This document shows, one piece after another, positions 8,515 to 17,432 of a stretch of DNA of 64,000 nucleotides. The position numbers and the translations under genes are program-made. The notes below the pieces were generated by a model, which had not been told where the DNA came from, did no database searches, and saw nothing but the letters and a program-made list of their open reading frames with translations. The DNA lies in contig PNMZ01000002.1 of NCBI GenBank assembly GCA_013823945.1, forward strand, positions 620,001-684,000, read 5' to 3'. Origin of the DNA: a bacterium. GTDB taxonomy: Bacteria > Armatimonadota > Fimbriimonadia > Fimbriimonadales > Fimbriimonadaceae. Numbering within the stretch: the stretch's first letter is position 1; every line of letters begins with the position of its first letter.

Positions 8515-9880
8515 GAGTCAAGTCTACTCGGCTATATATGCCCCCACCCAACTCCGCCAAAACACCTGCCACGACTCGATCCGCTACCGAATCCCGCAAC
8601 GCCGCATCATCCGCTTCGACCATCACCCTCAAAATCGGCTGAGTTCCACTTGCTCGCAGGTTCAATCGTCCCCGCGATCCAAGTTCAGCATCCGCCCAAG
8701 CGCGAATCTTTGCGACTTCCTCATTTGACTCCCAGCCGTCTTTTCGGGCAACTTCCAAATTCACCAAGACTTGGGGCCAATTCTCAAAACTCTCATAAAG
8801 CTCCGCCGCCGTCTTCCCTTCCCTCTTCAAGACCTGCGCGAGCATCAATGCCGTCACAAGCCCGTCTCCCGTGGGAACATGATCACTAAAAATAATATGT
8901 CCGCTCTGCTCTCCACCTACTTTCCCGCCAATTTCTCGAAGCTTTGCCGCGACATATTTATCACCTACATCCACTCGGTGCAATGTAACTCCCTGCGACA
9001 GCATATAGCTCTCAAAACCACCGTTCGACATCACTGTACCGACAACCGCCGCCGGATTCAATTCTCCGCGTTCTTGCATGTGTGCGCACCAAATCGCCAT
9101 GGTGCGATCACCATTGATGAGTCGCCCTTGTGAATCAGAAAAAACGGCGCGGTCAGCATCACCATCGTAAGCCACTCCCAAATCAAAACCGAGTTCTCTG
9201 GTCAAATCTTGAATGAATTGCGGATGTGTTGCCCCGCATCCCGCATTGATGTTCATCCCCGTTGGCCCGCGACCTTCCGCTTCAACTATCGCCCCGAGTC
9301 GCTCAAAAACCTGCACACCCAGTTCAAATCCTGCTCCATGCGCCCCGTCTATCGCCACTTTTAGTCCCTCAAGACCTTCAGGCACCAGGCTCACCAACCA
9401 ATTGAGATAAGTTTCAATCGCACCTTTATCTTGCGACAGCCTTCCAACCCGTTCCCCCGTTGGACGGGACTCCATTCCAGAGCCCAAATGGCTCTCAATA
9501 AACTCTTCTACCTCCGGTTTGACCTTGGTGCCCGTATCTGCCAAAAGCTTGATTCCATTATCCGGTGCAGGGTTGTGGCTAGCCGAAATCACGACGCCCA
9601 TTCCATATTCACCCGTCCGGGCAAGGTAGCTCACTGCCCCCGTCGGCAAAATCCCGAGCGCATCTACATCCACTCCGGTACTGCAAAACCCCGCTACAAG
9701 TGCTGAGCCAAGCATTGGCCCACTACGTCTCGTATCCCGACCTACTACAACCGCCTTGGGCAAATCTGATTGGTTCATCAGCCAAATACCAGCGGCCTGT
9801 CCAATCTGAAAAGCCAATTCCGGAGTCAACTTTTCATTCGCAACCCCACGAACACCATCCGTTCCAAAGAGCTTGCCCAT
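8498..9880 (-). CDS. glmM: Phosphoglucosamine mutase GlmM
   Basis: Interconverts glucosamine-6-phosphate and glucosamine-1-phosphate on the way to UDP-N-acetylglucosamine for peptidoglycan and lipopolysaccharide. The 460 residues open with GKLFGTDGVRGVAN. The phosphoserine loop is VISASHNPAPDNG, the metal loop YDGDADRA, the sugar-binding loop GGEQSGH, and the phosphate-binding loop RASGTQPILRVM. All four are intact, so an active enzyme is expected. Its ATG follows directly on the grpE stop codon (TAAATG on the coding strand), showing tight translational coupling. Confidence 0.97.
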   Translation of the reverse strand: MGKLFGTDGVRGVANEKLTPELAFQIGQAAGIWLMNQSDLPKAVVVGRDTRRSGPMLGSALVAGFCSTGVDVDALGILPTGAVSYLARTGEYGMGVVISASHNPAPDNGIKLLADTGTKVKPEVEEFIESHLGSGMESRPTGERVGRLSQDKGAIETYLNWLVSLVPEGLEGLKVAIDGAHGAGFELGVQVFERLGAIVEAEGRGPTGMNINAGCGATHPQFIQDLTRELGFDLGVAYDGDADRAVFSDSQGRLINGDRTMAIWCAHMQERGELNPAAVVGTVMSNGGFESYMLSQGVTLHRVDVGDKYVAAKLREIGGKVGGEQSGHIIFSDHVPTGDGLVTALMLAQVLKREGKTAAELYESFENWPQVLVNLEVARKDGWESNEEVAKIRAWADAELGSRGRLNLRASGTQPILRVMVEADDAALRDSVADRVVAGVLAELGGGIYSRVDLTHALGD

Positions 9881-10462
9881 TTATGCTTCCGGAGCCTTGC
9901 TCACTCGCACCCGCGCTGGGCGAATCAACCGATCCGCCAGCACATAACCCGGTTCTATTTCATCCGTGACTGTATCCGGCGGGACGTCATCTGTCTCAAC
10001 TGTTGCCAACGCCTCATGCTTCTCAGGATCAAATGGTTCACCCACCGAACTCACCCTCACCAGCCCGACCGGCTCCAAAACACGGATCAAACTTTTTTGC
10101 ATCGCGCGGATGCCGTCAATCACCGCTTCTGGACTCGCTCCGCCTTCGGCCGCGTTTAATGACCGCTCGAAATTGTCCAAAACCGGCACCAAATCCCGAA
10201 CCAAAGACTCCACTGCATATTTTCGGTCTTGTTCCATCTGCGACCGCAAGCGACGTTGGATATTTTGAGCCTCCGCCAATTGCCGGAGCATTTCTTCCTT
10301 CGTTGCCTCAAGAGCCGCATTGAGCTTCGCGATCAACTCATCCCGCTCATCCACAACTTCTTGCCCCTCGATTGGCAACGAAACTGGCTCTTCCGTCCCC
10401 ACCAATTTCTCACCAACTAACTCCACTTCTTCCGGATTCACTTGATCCTCGCGTTCATTCAT
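9881..10462 (-). CDS. grpE: Nucleotide exchange factor GrpE
   Basis: Co-chaperone that releases ADP from DnaK. It has 193 residues: an acidic N-terminal tail, a long coiled-coil helix (about residues 35-95, including RRLRSQMEQDRKYAVESLV), then the conserved VLDNFERSL and a C-terminal beta domain with FDPEKHEAL and GYVLADRLIRPARV. These are standard GrpE signatures. It is the first gene of grpE-glmM-coaX; dnaK and dnaJ are not in the window, so the chaperone genes are split. A heat-shock operator (CIRCE) was looked for upstream and not seen. Confidence 0.96.
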   Translation of the reverse strand: MNEREDQVNPEEVELVGEKLVGTEEPVSLPIEGQEVVDERDELIAKLNAALEATKEEMLRQLAEAQNIQRRLRSQMEQDRKYAVESLVRDLVPVLDNFERSLNAAEGGASPEAVIDGIRAMQKSLIRVLEPVGLVRVSSVGEPFDPEKHEALATVETDDVPPDTVTDEIEPGYVLADRLIRPARVRVSKAPEA

Positions 10463-10554
10463 ATCTCAAAGCCAAGAATACCGCTCTTCAAGCTCAAATC
10501 CTGGGCTTAACAACTCCCCCGATCCCACCGAATTTACGGGTAAAACTCTCCCTC

Positions 10555-11433
10555 ATGAGCGAGGGAACACCTTCCCAAATTGGCTTTGTCGGCCTTGGCA
10601 CCATGGGCTCCCCCATGGCGGGACACCTCGCCTCCGCCGGACATCCCACCCTCGTTTGGAACCGCACCGCCGGCAAAGAAGCCCATGCGGTAAGCAAAGG
10701 GGCAATTTTCACTCCTCTCGATCAAATTGCCAAGGCGTGCTCGATTATTTGCTTGTGCCTCGGTCGGACCGAAGATGTTCGAGAAATCACCACTGAACTG
10801 CTCAAATCCACCCAACCCGGGGTGCTCATCATTGACCACAGCACAATCGCTCCAACCGGTGCTCGAGGGATTGCTCTACTTTGCCAGTCCAATTCCGCAG
10901 AATTCCTCGACGCCCCTATCACGGGCGGATCAATGGGCGCACAAAACGGAACTCTCACGGTCTTCTGCGGCGGATCGGAGCCGGCGTTCAACCGCGCTGA
11001 ACCTTTCCTTCGCGCCTACGGCAGTCGAATTGCCCACGTTGGCCCCTCAGGTCAAGGGCAAATGATGAAAATGGCCAACCAAATTGCTGTCGGCGGAGCC
11101 CTCATTGGACTGTGTGAATCCCTTGCATTCGCAAAAAGGGCCGGACTCGACCTCGCCACAACCCGCGAACTTCTCAGTACCGGCGCCGCCGGAAGCTGGG
11201 CGTTCGATAACTACGGACCAAAAATCCTAGCCAAAGATCACACCCCTGGTTTTAGTGTCAAAAATCAACGCAAAGATTTCGCGTACTGTCTCCAATCAGC
11301 CGCTGAACTCGGCATAACACTTCCTCAAACTGCGTTGACAGACGAACTCCTTGCCCAACTCACCAATTCAGGCCGTGAAGAAGAAGCCACTACCGCTCTG
11401 TTTGATGTCCTTCTCGGCGAGGTGAATCCATAG
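10555..11433 (+). CDS. NAD(P)-dependent beta-hydroxyacid dehydrogenase (3-hydroxyisobutyrate dehydrogenase family)
   Basis: A 292-residue cytosolic oxidoreductase. The N-terminal Rossmann motif GFVGLGTMGSPMAGHL is followed by the family pattern DAPITGGSMGAQNGTL and the catalytic-lysine segment GQMMKMANQ. The long frame extends upstream, but the ATG at 10555 is chosen because it opens directly into the dinucleotide-binding strand. Family members act on 3-hydroxyisobutyrate, tartronate semialdehyde or succinic semialdehyde; the exact substrate is not decidable. It is followed after 17 nt by an ABC importer operon and is probably cotranscribed. Confidence 0.88.
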   Translation: MSEGTPSQIGFVGLGTMGSPMAGHLASAGHPTLVWNRTAGKEAHAVSKGAIFTPLDQIAKACSIICLCLGRTEDVREITTELLKSTQPGVLIIDHSTIAPTGARGIALLCQSNSAEFLDAPITGGSMGAQNGTLTVFCGGSEPAFNRAEPFLRAYGSRIAHVGPSGQGQMMKMANQIAVGGALIGLCESLAFAKRAGLDLATTRELLSTGAAGSWAFDNYGPKILAKDHTPGFSVKNQRKDFAYCLQSAAELGITLPQTALTDELLAQLTNSGREEEATTALFDVLLGEVNP

Positions 11434-11450
11434 CTACCCCCGCAGTTTCC

Positions 11451-12929
11451 ATGCGCGGAATCACCAAAGTTTTTGGCCCCGTCGTCGCCCTCGACCAAGT
11501 TGATCTCACCGTTGAATCAGGACATATCCATGCCATCGTCGGCGAGAACGGAGCCGGAAAAACCACCCTCATGCGGGTTCTTTACGGTGCCCACCCCGCA
11601 AACGAAGGCTCAATCGAACTCAACGGACAGCCCGTCAGCTTCCGTAATCCCGAACAAGCCATCCGCGCCGGTGTTGGTATGGTCAGCCAACATTACGCAA
11701 TTATCCCCGAACTGACCTGCCTGCAAAATCTACTCCTCGGAGCTGAACCTAGCCTCATCATCAACCAGCAAGACGCCAAATCAAGAGCCACAGATCTCGC
11801 CACCCAAATGGGGTTCCAATTCAACTGGGATCAGCAAACCTCTGAACTCTCGCCCGGCCAAGCTCAAAAACTCGAAATCCTCAAACTCCTCTGGCGAAAC
11901 GCAAAAATTCTCATCCTCGACGAGCCCACCGCGATGCTCGCACCCGAGGATGCCGACCTTCTCTACGCCAAACTTCACGAACTCACCCAAACCGGAGCTA
12001 CCGTACTCGTCGTAACGCACCGACTCCCCGATGTCATGGAGCATTGTGATCGCGTCACCGTACTCCGGGGCGGAAAACTCATCACCTCGATTCCAGTATC
12101 TCAGACAAATCCAAGCCAACTTGCCGAACAAATGATTGGAGTCAGTGTGACCCATCACACGCTCACAGAATCTCACCCTGGCGCACCAATTCTCACCGCC
12201 GAAAACCTGACAATCTTGGGTGATAAAGGCCAACAAGCGGTCAAATCAGCTTCGTTCATTCTCCACCAAGGGGAACTCGTCGGCATCGCAGGAGTCGATG
12301 GAAACGGTCAGCGGGAACTCTTCCATGCCCTGATGGGCTTAAAACCGTTCCAAGGAACCGCAGTCCTCGATGGCCAAAATCTCCGGGATTTGTCCACTCA
12401 ACAACGCATCGTAAGCGGCCTCCGCCTTGTCGCCGAAGACCGCCATCATGAGGCCGTCATCGAATCGTGGAGTATTGTCGAAAACACTTCCCTCGGACTC
12501 CACCGACTTCCTAACCTCAAGAAAGGACTAGGAATAAATCGCGATTCTCAATTGGCCCTTGCCACTGCCGCAACAGAGCAGTTCCCTACGAAATTTGATA
12601 ACATCCGTCAGTCATTTAGGGGTCTTTCGGGCGGAAATCAACAAAAAGTCGTTGTCGCGCGCGCCCTTCAAGAAAATCCCCGCGCAATCCTTGCTTTTCA
12701 ACCCACTCGGGGTATTGATCTCTATGTTGCTGATCTGGTCTATCGGGAACTGATTGAGGCCACCCGTCGGGGAATCACCGCTCTAGTCGTCAGCTTCGAT
12801 CTCGATGAAATCATGACCTATTGCGACCGCATTCTCGTCATGAACCACGGCATTCTCACTGAAGTGCCCCCGGAACTTCGCCACGATCGTCAAGCCATCG
12901 GACGAATGATGGTAGGAGCGACTCCATGA
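11451..12929 (+). CDS. ABC importer ATPase, nucleoside/BMP type, two nucleotide-binding domains
   Basis: A 492-residue ATPase with two tandem ABC domains, as in the YufO/NupO nucleoside and RbsA-type sugar importers. The first domain has Walker A GENGAGKTT, signature LSPGQAQK and Walker B ILILDEPTAML. The second has a degenerate Walker A (GVDGNGQRE) but a full signature LSGGNQQK and the diagnostic QPTRGID loop. The ATG at 11451 is the only canonical start, but in-frame codons before it encode a family-like lead (IATPAVS), so a non-standard start at 11430 (ATA) is possible. The gene overlaps the downstream permease (ATGA). Confidence 0.92.
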   Translation: MRGITKVFGPVVALDQVDLTVESGHIHAIVGENGAGKTTLMRVLYGAHPANEGSIELNGQPVSFRNPEQAIRAGVGMVSQHYAIIPELTCLQNLLLGAEPSLIINQQDAKSRATDLATQMGFQFNWDQQTSELSPGQAQKLEILKLLWRNAKILILDEPTAMLAPEDADLLYAKLHELTQTGATVLVVTHRLPDVMEHCDRVTVLRGGKLITSIPVSQTNPSQLAEQMIGVSVTHHTLTESHPGAPILTAENLTILGDKGQQAVKSASFILHQGELVGIAGVDGNGQRELFHALMGLKPFQGTAVLDGQNLRDLSTQQRIVSGLRLVAEDRHHEAVIESWSIVENTSLGLHRLPNLKKGLGINRDSQLALATAATEQFPTKFDNIRQSFRGLSGGNQQKVVVARALQENPRAILAFQPTRGIDLYVADLVYRELIEATRRGITALVVSFDLDEIMTYCDRILVMNHGILTEVPPELRHDRQAIGRMMVGATP

Positions 12930-13939
12930 AGTTACTTGGCTGGCGCCAAATCCTCCTCGCCCTTGCCGGTTTCGGACTCATCGTCGCCGCCCTCCTCATC
13001 GCCGGTGCCGTACCTGCCGAAGCGATTCAAACCGTTGTCGAACGCGCGCTCACCCGTCCTGCTGGCTGGCGCAATATCATCAAGGAAGCGACGCCGCTCC
13101 TCCTTCTTGGGTGCAGTGTATTCATCGCTCTCAAAGTCGGACTCTTTAATATCGGAGCCGATGGCCAATTCGTAATCGGAGCCGTATGCAGCGCGGTTGT
13201 TGCCCTGAATGTTCCAGCCCCCATCAACATCCCTCTCGCGATCCTTGCTGGAATCGTAGGAGGGTGCCTCTGGGCTTATCCTGTTGGACTCATCAAAGCC
13301 TATCGAGGAGGGCACGAAGTCATCACGACCATCATGCTCAACAACATCGCCGGATTCTTGACGTTTTATCTCGTTTCTGGTGCACTCAAAGACCCCAACA
13401 GCCAACAGCCTTCAACCGCCTACATATCAGACTTGAGCAAACTCCCCAACATCATCGAAAGCGGCCCCTTACGCATCAACATCGCAATCATCATCGCGTT
13501 CTTCGTGGTCATCGCAACGTGGTTCTTCCTCAAAAAAACCACTGTTGGGTACGAAATCGCCGCTACTGGTGAGAATCCCAACGTCGCAAAATTCTCCGGA
13601 ATCAATGTCAACCGAATCATGATCCGGACAATGACCGCAAGCGGGGGAATCGCAGGGCTTGCGGGAGCCCTTCAAGTCCTCGCCTATGAACACCGATTCT
13701 ATGGAAATTTCAGCCCAGGATACGGTTTCGATGCCCTCGGAGTCGCCTTACTCGCCGGAGGAAATCCGTTGGGAATTCTTGCCTCTGGGACACTTTTCGC
13801 AACAATCGCCGAGAGCACCAACGTCCTGAGTCGCACCGGAGTCCCCAAGGGCCTCAGCTTCATCCTTCTTGGAGTTCTCGTGATTGTATTCGCTGCATTT
13901 CGATATCGAAAGGAGGCCAACCGTGGATCAGATTCTTAA
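12926..13939 (+). CDS. ABC importer permease, nucleoside/BMP type (first subunit)
   Basis: A 337-residue inner-membrane protein with about eight to ten hydrophobic segments. It carries the branched-chain/nucleoside permease pattern, including FNIGADGQFVIGAV and the cytoplasmic coupling region with AYRGGHEVITTIMLNNIAG, as in YufP/NupP. It overlaps the ATPase stop by 4 bp and is itself overlapped for 17 bp by the second permease. Together these form a complete translocator; the substrate-binding lipoprotein of the BMP family is missing from the window and must be encoded elsewhere. Confidence 0.9.
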   Translation: MKLLGWRQILLALAGFGLIVAALLIAGAVPAEAIQTVVERALTRPAGWRNIIKEATPLLLLGCSVFIALKVGLFNIGADGQFVIGAVCSAVVALNVPAPINIPLAILAGIVGGCLWAYPVGLIKAYRGGHEVITTIMLNNIAGFLTFYLVSGALKDPNSQQPSTAYISDLSKLPNIIESGPLRINIAIIIAFFVVIATWFFLKKTTVGYEIAATGENPNVAKFSGINVNRIMIRTMTASGGIAGLAGALQVLAYEHRFYGNFSPGYGFDALGVALLAGGNPLGILASGTLFATIAESTNVLSRTGVPKGLSFILLGVLVIVFAAFRYRKEANRGSDS

Positions 13940-14807
13940 TCTCCTCGCTAGCACCAGCGGAATCTCTGTAACCACTCTCATTTTGAGCACCCTCGCATAC
14001 AGCTCTCCTCTGATTCTGTGCGCCTTGGGAGGACTCTTCTCCGAGCGCTCCGGAGTCATCAACATAGGTCTCGAAGGCAAAATGCTTGCCGCTGCTTGTG
14101 CTACCGCATTCGTCGGTGCTGCAAGCCAAAACGCCGTCGTTGGGCTCTCCGCTGGCATCGGCATCGCCATCGTTCTCAGCCTCCTCCACTGGATTCTCAC
14201 TCAGGTCTATCAAATCGACCACATCATCTCGGGCATGGGAATCAACGCCCTCGCCCTGGGTGGAACTAGCCTGGTCTCAAAAACATTTGTCGAATTGGGT
14301 GGTAAGGATGCCGCAATTTTCCCTCGCGAAATCTACTACCTCGCCGCTTGGGTCGCCGCCGCTGGAATTTGGTACCTCTTCCGTTCTACTCGTCCGGGTC
14401 TTCGCATTTTTGCGGTAGGAAATGATCCTGATAAGTCACGCCAAATGGGACTCAAACCCCTCAGAATTCGTCTCCAATCTCTACTTATGACTGGAGTCCT
14501 CACCGGCCTTGCTGGCGCGCTCATCGCCACAAACGCCGGACGATTCAGCGACGAAATGACCTCTGGACGAGGCTACATTGCCCTTGCCGCTCTCATTCTT
14601 GGAGGATGGAAACCGTGGCCGACCTTGCTCGCCGCCCTGGCATTTGGATTTTTCGGAAGCCTTCAACTCATCCTTCAAGGGCGAGACCTGGGTGGACTTG
14701 CCGTCCCCGGAGAATTCTGGCAAGCCCTTCCCTATCTCATCACCTTAATCGCCCTCGCTGGTATGCTCGGAAAAAATCGGGCTCCCGCCGGGCTCGGTCA
14801 ACCCTAG
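13923..14807 (+). CDS. ABC importer permease, nucleoside/BMP type (second subunit)
   Basis: A 294-residue inner-membrane protein, partner of the previous permease, with the typical segment FSERSGVINIGLEGKML and many hydrophobic helices, as in YufQ/NupQ. The start is assigned to GTG at 13923 because a perfect AGGAGG ribosome-binding site lies at 13911-13916 inside the end of the preceding gene; longer readings of the frame have no such site. The two permeases are expected to pair as a heterodimer with the tandem ATPase to import nucleosides or related compounds. Confidence 0.9.
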   Translation: MDQILNLLASTSGISVTTLILSTLAYSSPLILCALGGLFSERSGVINIGLEGKMLAAACATAFVGAASQNAVVGLSAGIGIAIVLSLLHWILTQVYQIDHIISGMGINALALGGTSLVSKTFVELGGKDAAIFPREIYYLAAWVAAAGIWYLFRSTRPGLRIFAVGNDPDKSRQMGLKPLRIRLQSLLMTGVLTGLAGALIATNAGRFSDEMTSGRGYIALAALILGGWKPWPTLLAALAFGFFGSLQLILQGRDLGGLAVPGEFWQALPYLITLIALAGMLGKNRAPAGLGQP

Positions 14808-14822
14808 TTTCGCCAAGTTCCC

Positions 14823-16088
14823 ATGCTCACCGCCACCCTTCTTGGACTATCCTCAATCACTCCTCTGAGCTTTCTCCTCGATTCTTCGAGCAACGCACAA
14901 TCACGACTTCTTTCCGAAAGAATCAACGCCAAGTCGGTGATCTATTCAACGACTGGCACCCTTGAAACAAGCTATGTGATCGACGTCAAACGCGACCAAT
15001 CTGCCCGCATTCAACTCCCTCCCGCAACTAATAAGCCTTACCCAGAGCATTATTTCTTCGATGTCAAATCATCGCCAGCCATTGCGTTCGCATATCAGCC
15101 AAATTCCGGGCAGTACACCAGGTCAGAGGGACGACAAATCCCATTGCCGGAATTCATCACCGCCGCAAATCCTCAATTTGATGAGTTCCTCACCGCCTTT
15201 TTGACAATGAACGGGATCAAATCCGTTATTTCCCGGCTTGATCTTGCCAGCAAAAATTGGCGAATAACCAGGTCTATTTCTGCAATTTCCCTAAAATACA
15301 CCGCTAAAGAAGCAACAACCGAGGTCAAGCTACACCCCATATCCAAGCGATTAGTCGAATTCAATTCCGGAAACACGGCTGGAGCGATCAGTTGGAAGTT
15401 CAACTACGGAACCTACTCCCCCTACTCTCTGCCGCCAAAAATCAAAGATGCGTACGAAGTCAGTCAATTTGATGACCTGATCGGTAAAGCTCAAACCGCT
15501 AACTCCGTTACCGATAGTTCACTCAAAAAGCTATTTGCTGCGTACGAACCCAATCAGCCTATCGCGTACACAACCACGACCAAGAACGAAACCGTTCGAG
15601 TGTATTTCAGCCCCAAGTTTGTCGCCCAGTCAGATGATCTTGCCACCTGGACGTATAATGGCAAAACCGTTCAAATATTAGACAAAGCGACAAACCGATT
15701 TTATGAAGGCCCCGCAACCCGAGACACTCTTCTCGATGCCGTCGCCCAAGTCGGATCACGAGTTGAAGTAAATCTCCGAAGTCTCATCATCGGACGTAAC
15801 CCCTTGCGTCTCCTCCTCAACGACTACTCAACCGCCAAAACAACGAGCAAAGTCACATCCCCAGAACGCGCCGAAGTCATCTCTGCCGAGTCACTCTTCG
15901 CCGATCTCAAGCTGACCGTAGCCCAGCGCGACGGATTCCTCCTTAAAATCGAATCCACCCCCATTGGAATGCGCGGAGACCGACTCCCCACAACCACAAC
16001 AACCTTCAAAAGAGAATCGGGCCAGTTCATTAAATTGAACCGACCCAATTCTTCGCAAGTTCGATCAATCGCCGAACTCTCAAACTAG
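14823..16088 (+). CDS. Secreted protein of unknown function, possible LolA/LppX-like fold
   Basis: A 421-residue protein with a hydrophobic N-terminus (MLTATLLGLSSITPLSFLL) that looks like a signal peptide. The remainder is beta-rich and polar, with two roughly similar halves each containing strand-rich segments and a TTTTTF-type strand near the end. This style recalls outer-membrane lipoprotein-sorting or DUF2092-like proteins, but no decisive motif was found. It lies 15 nt after the importer permease and 4 nt from the convergent S41 protease gene. I do not recognise the family with confidence. Confidence 0.55.
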   Translation: MLTATLLGLSSITPLSFLLDSSSNAQSRLLSERINAKSVIYSTTGTLETSYVIDVKRDQSARIQLPPATNKPYPEHYFFDVKSSPAIAFAYQPNSGQYTRSEGRQIPLPEFITAANPQFDEFLTAFLTMNGIKSVISRLDLASKNWRITRSISAISLKYTAKEATTEVKLHPISKRLVEFNSGNTAGAISWKFNYGTYSPYSLPPKIKDAYEVSQFDDLIGKAQTANSVTDSSLKKLFAAYEPNQPIAYTTTTKNETVRVYFSPKFVAQSDDLATWTYNGKTVQILDKATNRFYEGPATRDTLLDAVAQVGSRVEVNLRSLIIGRNPLRLLLNDYSTAKTTSKVTSPERAEVISAESLFADLKLTVAQRDGFLLKIESTPIGMRGDRLPTTTTTFKRESGQFIKLNRPNSSQVRSIAELSN

Positions 16089-16092
16089 TTGA

Positions 16093-17352
16093 TCACTTTT
16101 TGATCAATACCGATAGCTCCGCAATCGCCGCATCGAGTGCACCATCCGGTTCACCAAATCGGGCAACAGGGAAATCCTTGTCCGGAACAATGCCGTTCCC
16201 TTCAATCCGCAACCCTTTAATCGTCACGTAATCCGTCATCGGAAACTGAAGCATGAAGCCCAAGTCATCACCCAAGGGCCGAATCAATGACGCCAAAACA
16301 GCACCTGCTGACTTACGACCAAAGAGCTTTGCGCCGAGTTGCTCGCGCATGGCTCCTGCCATGATTTCGCTGGCCGAGCCTGAACCGCCATCAATCAAAA
16401 CTGATACCGGCATATCCAATTTCACGCCACCCCGATTCAAAGAAGCTGTGACCTTTCGCTGAACTGTCGCCGCAACTGCTACTGCATCAGTTGAAGGGCC
16501 GAACTGTTTTTCGTAGGCCATCAAATCCGACTTACCAACGAAGGTTCCCATGGGTTGAGTTTCCCGATTCAAGAAGAACGATGCCAAATGTTGTAGATTC
16601 GTCACGCGTCCACCTCCATTCCCTCGCAAATCAAGCACAACTCCCTTTCCTTTCTCTTTAATTTCGCGCATCAGAGAATCAATTCGAGAAATGTTGTATC
16701 CCGCATCAAAGGTCGGAATTTTGAGAATTGCGATGTCACCTTTCCACTCCACAGTCTCAGGAATGATCGTGCTGTATTGCCGCCGCGTAACTGTCTTCTC
16801 AAGGCGTTCCGTTCCTCGCATAACGACAATCTTTGAAGTATCACCAACACCTCCGGCCAAATCTGCTTGTTGACGAACCGGCTTGCCGTCGGACTCAATA
16901 ATCAAGTCACCCGGCTGTAGTCCAACATCAGCAGCCGGACTTTCCGGGAAGACCATGAGAACTCGGATACCCTTATCCTCAATCTCTATCCGAATCCCAA
17001 TCCCCGCCCGGCTCTGCGTGTTGCGAGCCTGTCCTGCTTCGGGCGAGAACAAAACGATATGGCTAAATCCATAAGAATTCATAACCCGATTGATTAAGTT
17101 CGTGAATTCACCCGCCGTCTGAGCCTTATCAATCGCCGCCGATTCCTTCTCAACCATCGTCGGCCATTGCTTGAAATCAATCCCCGGTACAAACGCCCAC
17201 TGAGTCAGCGTTGATTCGATCCGTGCCAAAACATCCTTCTTCTCGGCAGCCGAAATCGGGTCTTTGTCTTTCGGCTGGGCAATAGCCACCACAACCGACG
17301 CCATGAGGGCAACCGCCACCCACAGCTTGAGGAATGAAGAATTCATTTTCAT
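16093..17352 (-). CDS. S41-family C-terminal processing protease with PDZ domain
   Basis: A 419-residue exported serine protease of the CtpA/tail-specific type. A signal peptide (SSFLKLWVAVALMASVVVAIAQ) is followed by a helical region, a PDZ domain (GIRIEIEDKGIRVLMVFP to LQPGDLIIESDGKPV) and the catalytic core. The nucleophile lies in GGSGSASEIMAGAM and the general-base lysine in LFGRKSAGA; both are present, so it should be active. It acts in the periplasm on C-terminal tails of envelope proteins. It follows mgtE on the same strand after 80 nt and may have its own promoter. Confidence 0.9.
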   Translation of the reverse strand: MKMNSSFLKLWVAVALMASVVVAIAQPKDKDPISAAEKKDVLARIESTLTQWAFVPGIDFKQWPTMVEKESAAIDKAQTAGEFTNLINRVMNSYGFSHIVLFSPEAGQARNTQSRAGIGIRIEIEDKGIRVLMVFPESPAADVGLQPGDLIIESDGKPVRQQADLAGGVGDTSKIVVMRGTERLEKTVTRRQYSTIIPETVEWKGDIAILKIPTFDAGYNISRIDSLMREIKEKGKGVVLDLRGNGGGRVTNLQHLASFFLNRETQPMGTFVGKSDLMAYEKQFGPSTDAVAVAATVQRKVTASLNRGGVKLDMPVSVLIDGGSGSASEIMAGAMREQLGAKLFGRKSAGAVLASLIRPLGDDLGFMLQFPMTDYVTIKGLRIEGNGIVPDKDFPVARFGEPDGALDAAIAELSVLIKK

Positions 17353-17432
17353 CGTGTCAATCTCTCTACATCAAAACGGCATGATAAGTGCCAGGGTTCC
17401 TATTTTGGACGATCAACTCACGAAAAGGTTTA

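Noticed and set aside
8203..8889. Long plus-strand open frame opposite coaX and glmM
   Set aside because: It lies wholly against two firmly identified genes, is rich in Pro, Ser and His as expected of an antisense frame, and has no recognisable motif.
10463..10554. CIRCE heat-shock operator before grpE
   Set aside because: No TTAGCACTC-type inverted repeat is present between grpE and the divergent dehydrogenase gene.
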